A stretch of 64,000 nt of DNA. Origin: Acanthosepion pharaonis. Its lineage: Eukaryota; Mollusca; Cephalopoda; Sepiida; Sepiidae. The position numbers were made by a program, and so were the translations under genes. The notes beneath the pieces are model-generated. The model was not told the DNA's origin. It was given only the letters and a program-made list of their open reading frames with translations, and ran no database searches. Below, in pieces: positions 56,625-64,000 of this stretch; positions within the stretch are counted from its first letter, which is position 1, and the number at the start of each line of letters is the position of its first letter. Where the stretch lies: assembly GCA_903632075.3 (NCBI GenBank), contig CAHIKZ030003327.1, forward strand, positions 1,182,501 to 1,246,500. Direction: 5' to 3'.

Positions 56625-56634
56625 GTGTGTGTGT

Positions 56635-56686
<52 letters not shown>

Positions 56687-56700
56687 GTTTGTGTGTGTGC
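56591..56700. repeat. Symmetric (CA)n-(TA)n-(TG)n microsatellite
   Basis: CA, short TA, then a long TG run. Same self-complementary order as 9717-9808. Confidence 0.95.
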
Positions 56701-57299
56701 TTACCCACTGTTATTTATGAATGCTGAAAAATTAAGTTTTACTCTCCCAATTTTTTAGTTGGTATTAGAAATCAGAACTTATACTAAGTCATTACTTAAC
56801 ATGGATTCTTTCCCAATTTTCTTTTCTAACAGGTTTATAGGAGTAGATAGGCTCACCTATCATCCGGTCCGCACTACTTCCTTGTCTGTTGAACAGGATG
56901 AGAGGTTCATCATTTGTTCCCTGTTCAGGATATGGCTTACCGGTTCACTTTCTTTCTCTTACCAGGGCAACAATGATGTAACTTTCTTAACTCGTTGGTG
57001 ATTAGACTAACCAATGGCTGTGTCTTTCCATTATGAGGTTAGTGGGTTGGCAATTTGCTGGCTGCTGCTTCCTACTGGTTGTTAGGAGCTCGAAATCTTT
57101 GGTGTCCCTGCATCTATTTCCGATGGGCAACCCTCAGGCCAAATTACGCTCTGTTTATTGGTTGGTTTGTATTGCCACTGATGAAAGATAGTGAAAATTG
57201 TGGTAGGTATTTTTCTCCCTCCTCAAAACATATCTCATGGAAATCACAACAAAAATAAATAAAACTAAATCAACTAACAAAACTACATACAACACTCAA
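56701..57299. other. Unassigned, possibly 5' part of the LINE below
   Basis: Two short plus frames (56759-57001, 57055-57258) have ordinary composition and lie directly upstream of a LINE endonuclease region in the same orientation. They may be decayed 5' UTR or ORF1. No domain recognised. Confidence 0.35.
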
Positions 57300-58320
57300 T
57301 CTTTCTTTCTCCAATATTCATAGTATCTGTTTCAACTTCTGCAGCGTAGAATCTTTTCTCCTGAAAAAGTTGCCAGATATCTTTCTTCTGTGAAACCAAC
57401 TTGAATTCTTTCATTGCTACCAATGAATTGTTGGTTCGAGGTTATCTTCACCTTTGCCGAAAAAAAAATTCCAACATTCACATGCATGGCGTTGGTGTTT
57501 CCACCCGAGTTAATCTTCCGATGGCCAGGGAATTGTCTCTCAAATGCCCTGAATGCTCTTTCATCTGCTTCTGTCTTTCGTTACTAAACTCTGTCAGTTA
57601 TCTCTTTTCTTTTATTACTCCCCACTTCCCAGGATTGCAGTATATTCGACGCAATAGCTGATTATATAAAAGGCAATTTCTCTCCATCCATCTGCGAACA
57701 TTTTTGTCTTTAGTGACTTTAATGCTCACCATGTTACGTGGATGAAACATTCTAAAGATAATGATATTACCGGTATACAGACTAAGTCTTTCTATTGCCA
57801 ATTTCCACACGCAAATCGTCGACATCCCTACTTGTTTCCCTAGCCAAACCTAGCAACATGCTTCTCTATTGAATCTCTTAACTCTTCTCCGCTATTGCCA
57901 AGCTTCACGATGCTTTTCTTTTGGTCACTCGGACCACTATGTGGCAACAATTGAAATCTCCTTCTAAGCATCCATTAGACAGGAACCCCTTATCCATAAG
58001 ACCTCTTTCCGTTATCAGTATACTGACTGAAAATCATTCCGAGATTTTCTTCTTGACGCTCATTGGACCGATATCTTCAACCTTCCAATTGAAAATTACG
58101 TCACTAAGAATTCTTCCTGGGTCAAAGGCTGCATAGACGCTTTCTTCCCTTCTCGGAAATACCAAATGAAACCGCAATACTCTCCATGGCTCACACCAGC
58201 TTACCCGGCCGCCATAGTACACAAGAACTACTATTTCTGTCATAACAGGTGCCTATTTGCTACTGCTCGTAATAAATGTAAGTGATTCCTAGAAAGAGCT
58301 CCGTTTATGTTTCTTTCAGA
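57300..58320 (+). pseudogene. APE-type LINE endonuclease region
   Basis: Plus-strand islands: LNLSFSNIHSICFNFCSVES (start of an APE domain), LPDIFLLCETNLNSF with the catalytic ETN, VRGYLHLCRKK, HGVGVSTRVNLPMARELSL, SVSYLFSF, DFNAHHVTW (57715-57740, the conserved DxN of APE nucleases), NDITGIQTKSF, and later ISYGRHSTQELL-like pieces near 58200. It is the 5' half that the RT tails elsewhere lack, so together they cover one LINE family. Many frameshifts. Confidence 0.75.
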
Positions 58321-58527
58321 GAACGAGACACCACGTAGCCTCTAAATCTAACTGCTTGGATATTCGAGAAATGTTATTAGAAAAACATTAAGGAGAACAC
58401 ATAGTTTTTTAATAAGAATTCTTGAATATTCAATATTTAGGCCGGTAGATGAAATCAAATAAATATACTGTTTAAAGATAAACGGAGCGTCTACACAAAT
58501 ACTTGTATCCACTAAAGATATCGTTTA

Positions 58528-58572
<45 letters not shown>

Positions 58573-58635
58573 TCGATTTTGAATTTGATCAATTATTTTT
58601 AATATAAACCTTGTCTGTAAAAACAGTTTTATTAT

Positions 58636-58677
<42 letters not shown>

Positions 58678-59642
58678 CCATCATTATTCTATTTATATAT
58701 ATATGGTTGAAGATCAGCGATAGGTCTTTGTTAAAAAATGTTTTTATTAATTTGTTTATTCAAGCCATTTTCTGGTTTTGCGGCCAAATTTTGTGCATCA
58801 ATTGTCCAGTGTCCTATGAGCAGCTTTGGCTTTCTTAAAAAGTTATAGGTTATAGCAGCCAACTTTCGAATGACTCGCCTATGAAAAAGATTTTTTCAAT
58901 TTTATCATAGACCAGTTTTGCTTAACGGTTTATTCAAGCGAGGTAAAAGAACATAGGAACATGGATTAGAAGAGATGATAAAGTGTTGTCTATGTGTATA
59001 TATTTTTCATTTTTCCAGACTAGTATCTGTCGTTTGGTGTTAGGACGAAAAAAAAAAACAGAAAACAATTTATCGTTCTAAGTTGATTTTCATCTAATTA
59101 TCGAAAATCTATTCCTGGATATATTTGGTTGTTAGAATATATCAAGCTTTGTTGAGAGATTTAATGGGTGATTATACTTGAGTTAATTTAGCTTGAATCC
59201 ACTCGGAAGAAGAATGTTCTTTTTTGGATGAAGGGTCCTGCACATCTGCATGGTACACAGTAGCACGATTATACGCACTGTTGCCACAGCTAATGATTAC
59301 ATAACAAAAGCAACTTCTCTAGGTTTAGCATTTTCTTTCTATGTGTGACACACAGTCCGTTTGATGTTATTATTCAATTTATATAAATTTCAATAATACA
59401 AATTTGCTTTGAACATTTATTGTTAAATTTTCAACAATTAATTTAGACGTAAATAAAAAGCTTGAATTAATATTTTTAGCAGTTTCAACATTTTATTAAA
59501 TCTATTTCATTTATAAAAATTACATTCTGAAGTTATTAAGCAAAGCCAGAAAATAAATTTTTGAATAAAATTATCAAATATTATAAAAAAATAAATATAG
59601 AAAATTATCAACGATTGGTCACCCCCGAAAATAGAAAAACTT
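58321..59642. repeat. Unassigned DNA with two (TA)n arrays
   Basis: (TA)n at 58530-58567 and 58640-58676. No gene supported elsewhere in this 1.3 kb. Confidence 0.5.
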
Positions 59643-60110
59643 TCATTGTGCACTGTGTCCCTTTAGGACGTAGGCAATCGAGGCTCTCCACAAACTCCTC
59701 TCCCTTATTGATCTTAATAAATTTTGTATTTCTGTTATTTCTCCTAAACCCTGTTCAACCATCTGTTTACTCAAGAAAAATAAATGTGTTATCCATTGTT
59801 TTCCTCTGTCCCTCTTGCCCTCTATCACTCCTGTGAATATTAGATGTCTTACGCCCTTCTTCCTCATTACTTTCTGAAGAAATCCTAACTGTTTCTTCTT
59901 GATATTAAGTATAAGATTCTTTTTGTTTTCATTTTCTCTAAAACTTCGTCGTTGCTCACATGTTCTGTTCATGTTATCCTCATCATTCTTCTGTAGAACC
60001 ACATTTCTGCTGCTTGAAGTCTCTTCTTCATCTGCAGGGAAATTATCCAGCATGCCATAGAACATGACACATAGCACGTGATATTTAGTACACTTTCCCT
60101 TGTTTATAAG
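59643..60110 (-). pseudogene. LINE RT C-terminal end
   Basis: The last part of one minus frame reads ILNIKKKQLGFLQKVMRKKG, VRHLIFTGVIEGKRDRGKQW, ITHLFFLSKQMVEQGLGEIT and ERSLWRASIAYVLKGH. This matches the C-terminal zinc-less tail of the LINE at 29815-31850. Only about 145 residues remain, in a single open frame, with the 5' part truncated. Confidence 0.85.
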
Positions 60111-60566
60111 GATTTCTTAGTATTCTGATTCAATTTTAGAATGCTTCCTTGACTATACACGTTCGGATTTCAGTGTCACACTTTCCGTTAAAACATTTTT
60201 AATTAAAAACTACCCACTGAATATTAGGAGATCTCGAACATATCCTAAGAAGTAATGAAAGAAAGCTAGAAAGCATAAGTTCGGTCAAAACGACTTGAGC
60301 TTCTTTGGCTTGAGAATTAGTGTTCAAAATCATTCTTATTAACTTTTGAAAAGTTTTCAGTTCTTATTTTTGTTGTTAGTGTTGTTTTTGTTTTTGTCTT
60401 TCTGTATGACTAAATTTGAATTTTTCTTATTGATGCGTTTTTGAAACCAAATTGTGGAGCAATAGCCACAATGTACGGGCGTTGAAATATACGGGATGAG
60501 AATTCCGACATCCGCAGGTTTTTCAAATCAAACTATTGTGAATATCATTATCTAAATGAAACAGGG

Positions 60567-60614
<48 letters not shown>

Positions 60615-60857
60615 CGAGTATTTTAGATTAGACCGAAATTACGTGCTATCTGAAATGGCGAGTATAAGCGTTGCCAGTAGGGTTAGTATGACCAATACCG
60701 GGAAATATATAAGGCGGTAAAAATCATTAGAATAAGAGTAAAAAATGGGCAAAGGGGTCAGAAAGTGATCATCAAATAAATAGACGCTGGATAAAAGGAG
60801 ACGAAGGGAAGAAGAAGAGAAAAGAAAAAAGAGTTTGAAGTGAGTTTTACATCTAGA
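60111..60857. repeat. Unassigned DNA with (TA)n
   Basis: (TA)n at 60568-60612. Nothing else recognised. Confidence 0.45.
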
Positions 60858-61325
60858 CACGGGCTGCGATGGATAAACTGTCGTTTTAACAGTTATATTT
60901 GAACAAACATATCTAGAAATAGTCAAAAGTAAATTTATTCAATAAAATCTTTATTTTCTTCAACCGTAGTCTCCAGACAACTTAGAAATCTTCTGCAACT
61001 CTTCTGGACAGTCTCCTTGTTTAAGTTGCTGAATGCTGTCATAATCCTTGACTTCAGTTCATTTTTGGTCGTAAAAGGAATTTTGTTGGTCTCTCGCTCA
61101 ACTGCGCCCCATACATAATAATCAGAGGGAGTCTAGTTAGCTAGATGTAAGGGGGGTGATATGGTCACAGAAAATCTATCGTACAGCCATAACTGTGTTT
61201 TCCTGTTTGTGTGGCTGTTACCAAACATATGGTTTTCCAGGAGACACTCTTTTGATCTAGGGCAGCACTACCTCCTCAATTCACTTGATGTAGAACTCCG
61301 TATTGAATCTGAGGCTCTGTGAGAA
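60858..61325 (-). mobile_element. Mariner-family copy, one end missing
   Basis: Left end ACGGGCTGCGATGGATAAAC. The interior matches 26422-26928 and 38759-39538 (CTCCAGACAACTTAGAAATC, GGACAGTCTCCTTGTTTAAG, CTTGACTTCAGTTCATTTTTGG). No right terminal repeat is found; the copy breaks near 61320. Confidence 0.75.
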
Positions 61326-61384
61326 GATGACTAGAGGGCTAACATCTCCATCACTAGTGATAACTCCAAATCATTTCGTAGTAA

Positions 61385-61387
<3 letters not shown>

Positions 61388-61452
<65 letters not shown>

Positions 61453-61475
61453 AGAGAGAGAGAGAGAGAGAGAGT
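61388..61475. repeat. (TA)n-(GA)n microsatellite
   Basis: About 29 TA units then GA units. Confidence 0.95.
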
Positions 61476-61834
61476 GATTGAGAGATAAGACGGAGGAACG
61501 TCACATTTATCCGCACTGATGACACAGATATGCTATTGCAAAAGTGAGTAAATTAAGAGAAAGATATGAACATGGACATGCAAAAATTCCCCTCCATATA
61601 TATATATGCGTTTTGGGTATATAATATTGCTCAATGAAGTCCTAATACACGAAACGCGTCATTTTTCGAGATGTGGCAATCTGAACGTAATCTTCAGAAC
61701 ATGAAGTTTGATTCAATTTCCCGTTGTCTATAAATAGAGCTTAAAACTATATTTTATCACATTCATACGCACACACACACGCACACACACACATATATAT
61801 CTATATATATAATTATTTATTTAAAAAATTTATA
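61476..61834. other. Unassigned stretch
   Basis: Short (CA)n near 61770-61795; otherwise nothing recognised. Confidence 0.35.
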
Positions 61835-62030
61835 AAATAATCATGTTATAAAATCACTACAAAAATAGCCATTTTGTTTCAACACCTCCGGTGTCTTATC
61901 AAGGGATGATGTTGAATGCAAAACAAATGGTTTTAAAAGTTTCAAATTAATTAACGATCCTTCGTAAGGGGAAAACGTTGTTACAAAAGCTAGAATGACC
62001 AATCAAAATACAAGTATAGGAATTATAACA
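61835..62030 (-). repeat. Interspersed repeat with hairpin-GAAAC module, copy 2
   Basis: Inverted copy of 51080-51330: GTTATAAAATCACTACAAAAATAGCC, TTTCAACACCTCCGGTGTCTTATCAAG, and AATTAACGATCC. Identity is high by eye (about 85-90 percent). Confidence 0.75.
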
Positions 62031-62032
62031 TA

Positions 62033-62108
<76 letters not shown>

Positions 62109-62110
62109 TG
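62031..62110. repeat. (TA)n-(TG)n microsatellite
   Basis: TA to 62070, TG to 62107. Confidence 0.95.
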
Positions 62111-62420
62111 TGTGTATAAAATGAAGATTTAAGACTCTAATGATCCAAAATATAAGGAAAGACGATTTCTTTCATTTAATGTTCCATATTAAAAAAAAAC
62201 AGAGGGTTTACAGTATTTCTACAAAAACAAAAATACTTAATTCTAATTGTACGTATCAATCTTCGCTGTATTTTGTCCCCGATTTCGAAGTTTTGAAGAA
62301 ACATGCACTTTTCAACGCTCCATTAATTAAATAAATATATTTCCGATTTCGTATTTCCGCGTTTTTAATTTTATTTTAATTTTAAGGATACAGTTAATTT
62401 TCTGTATAAAATATTACTAA
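62111..62420. other. Unassigned stretch
   Basis: The frame at 62140-62334 has no recognised domain. Confidence 0.3.
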
Positions 62421-62495
62421 AAGCACGTTGGATCTAAGGATGATTTCCCCTGGTCAAGCGTGCGGAGGTTCGAATCCTGTCGAAAAGCGTGTATT
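62421..62495 (+). repeat. tRNA-like fragment
   Basis: CACGTTGGATCTAAGGATG and GGAGGTTCGAATCCTGT resemble a tRNA D-arm/box A and T-arm/box B. CACGTT and AGCGTG could pair as an acceptor stem. The anticodon arm is not convincing, so this is probably a decayed tRNA-derived SINE head. Confidence 0.4.
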
Positions 62496-62559
62496 TTTCT
62501 TTGATACATTTTCTCGAATGTGTGTGTGTTTAATGCTTGAATGCTTGAGTGCAATATAC

Positions 62560-62620
62560 CTCTATCTATCTATCTCTCTGTCTATCTATTTATCTATATA
62601 TATATATATATATATATATA

Positions 62621-62676
<56 letters not shown>
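62560..62676. repeat. (TATC)n-(TA)n microsatellite
   Basis: TATC/TCTG units then a long TA array with one TC interruption. Confidence 0.95.
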
Positions 62677-62678
<2 letters not shown>

Positions 62679-62784
62679 CACTTGCTTCCTTGTTTATATG
62701 AAACTTATGACTGGTGATATTTTGGGGCGGTGCAAAATAATCTATAAAAATAACTTGGCGACAAACATGGGATAGGTGGTATTA

Positions 62785-62965
62785 AAGCTGTGAGGTCACA
62801 AATGTTGACCACATGCGTATTTAGTGTCAAAGATGATATTTCCGGAACCCCACCCACCCACAAATGAGTGTTAACGAAGTGACCTTAAAGTAAAAATATG
62901 TTTCTTGACCTCACAAATGGTGAGGGGAAATGAAATTCGTTTTGATCTCTGAGGTCAGAGATGCT
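62785..62965. promoter_or_regulatory. Cluster of five AGGTCA half-sites
   Basis: AGGTCA or its complement occurs at 62793-62798, 62806-62811 (TGACCA), 62880-62885, 62906-62911 and 62952-62957. The first two form an inverted pair. The motif GAGGTCACAAATG is partly repeated (TGACCTCACAAATGGTGAGG; GAGGTCAGAGATG). Nuclear receptors bind such half-sites, but an old tandem duplication would give the same picture. Confidence 0.3.
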
Positions 62966-63655
62966 CGTACGAAAGTGCAATGGAGCTTTTTGTGGGTGTG
63001 AGACCTTCAAGCAGGTGGGGGGAGGAGCGAGGAACGTTAGAGCTGGATATTAATGGAACGTTTTATATCTTTGGTAAAATGTTCTGGAAGTTTCATTGAT
63101 ATTTCATGTCAGAAATACGTCATCTTTTTTCAATCGGCTAAATTTTGTCTGTGTGTCCCTACCATATATTAGTCGAACAAAATAACCGTAATATCAACAT
63201 GGAATACGTTCGTACTTAACTTTTTATATATAGTACTAACAAATGGCATATACAACATTGGTGGGAATATTTAATTTGCATACTAATTTTCAATTTGCAT
63301 ACTAATTTGCAAATAATGTTTGTATTTGTATCACAATTGAGAGAATGAAGCAATCTGTTTAAAATAGAAGTGCCGACTTGAATTGTTTGGCTGCTACGAA
63401 ATTTTCCACTTAAGATATAAGAAAATTATTTAAAAATGATAAGCGCGCCAAAAAAATCACAGTGCCGGGGTTGGGTGGGATGTTGACGGAAATAATTTAA
63501 TCATACGTTTACTTGGATTGGCTTTGATTTGGTTGATTTTCTTTAGCAACATTACTATAGGTTATTTAATGGCGAAATATAAATATTTTTTACATCTTTT
63601 TTTAATTTCATTTATTTATAATTTTGGAGATAATAATGACTTTAGTTATACAATT
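62966..63655. other. Unassigned stretch
   Basis: No gene recognised. It is less repetitive than its surroundings. Confidence 0.35.
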
Positions 63656-63865
63656 CTCATTTATGAGCCCATTGCTGGGCGAGAAGAGCTGCATTGATAG
63701 CTTTTCCAGCGTTACTTGCATGTAACACAACGGGAACTGAAATGCTGCCCTCCGATTAACAATGCCGAGCCATTATCTATTACACCAGCCGCAAGTATAC
63801 CGTGCCTTGTATTCCCAAGCAGTCACACTGACCAGGCTCAACGATGTTAGCTTAAGCTGGCATTT
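63656..63865 (-). mobile_element. 5S-derived SINE-like element, 5' truncated head
   Basis: Minus strand: AGCTAACATCGTTGAGCCTG, GTCAGTGTGACTGCTTGGGA and ATACAAGGC form the 3' half of a 5S-like head. Then GGCTGGTGTAATAGATAATG (box A-like joint) and GGCTCGGCATTGTTAATCGG, and a tail ending CCCAGCAATGGGCTCATAAA. The joint between head and tail is cleanest here. Confidence 0.75.
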
Positions 63866-64000
63866 GTATTTATGTACATAAGCCTACACGTGCAGTCTCT
63901 ACAAGAAAGAACAGTTTTTTACTGAATCAGAAGAATCATATTGCCGATGATATATTTATAAATTATTAGTTGTCTATTTTTAGTATCTTTGTTTATCGTT

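Overview
The window looks like gene-poor nuclear DNA from a repeat-rich invertebrate. I favour a cephalopod mollusc such as an octopus, but this is inference: it rests on the AT-rich composition, the very dense (TA)n, (CA)n and (TATC)n arrays, the abundance of tRNA- and 5S-derived SINE-like repeats, and the mix of APE-type and R2-like LINEs, Penelope-like elements, mariner and gypsy elements. I found no host protein-coding gene that I can name. The best unassigned coding-like pieces are a possible exon near 1815-1980, downstream of a promoter-like GC-richer block, and a short ORF at 43450-43625. Nearly every other long reading frame comes from a microsatellite or a decayed transposon.

Layout. 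0-6.9 kb: a 5S-derived SINE, TA arrays enclosing a repeat with a hammerhead-ribozyme-like core, a tRNA-headed repeat, two LINE reverse-transcriptase (RT) fragments in opposite orientation, and a Penelope-like fragment between inverted terminal modules. 7-13.7 kb: AT-rich DNA, an 87-bp tandem repeat in LINE-tail sequence, an R2-like RT remnant, two adjacent tRNA-derived SINEs and another LINE tail. 13.7-18.25 kb: an old gypsy pol remnant interrupted by a younger, internally deleted gypsy element. The young element has 219/218-bp LTRs, a 5-bp target duplication, a tRNA-type primer site, a polypurine tract, and gag-protease joined by a possible -1 frameshift. 19.6-31.9 kb: a long decayed R2-like element with a second 3' end directly behind it, 5S and tRNA SINEs, a mariner derivative, an APE-type LINE tail, another R2-like 3' end and a 2-kb LINE RT. 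32-43 kb: microsatellites, LINE tails, an intact-ended mariner derivative, TTTC repeats and a 2-kb purine-rich GAA tract. 43-64 kb: SINEs, more mariner copies, LINE fragments, a perfect 22-bp inverted repeat, a probable solo LTR inside a TATC array, a second Penelope-like unit, a Tc1-like remnant, a LINE endonuclease region and a cluster of AGGTCA half-sites.

The most interesting signal is a recurring RNA-like module. At least five repeat sets carry a CTGANGA-like box, then a short hairpin, then GAAA(C). One (minus strand, 2164-2192) matches the hammerhead core closely. Another sits in the terminal modules of a Penelope-like element and is joined to a tRNA-like head. A separate family joins a 5S rRNA-like head to a segment resembling a tRNA A box. 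All positions and similarities were read by eye; no alignment, folding or database search was run.
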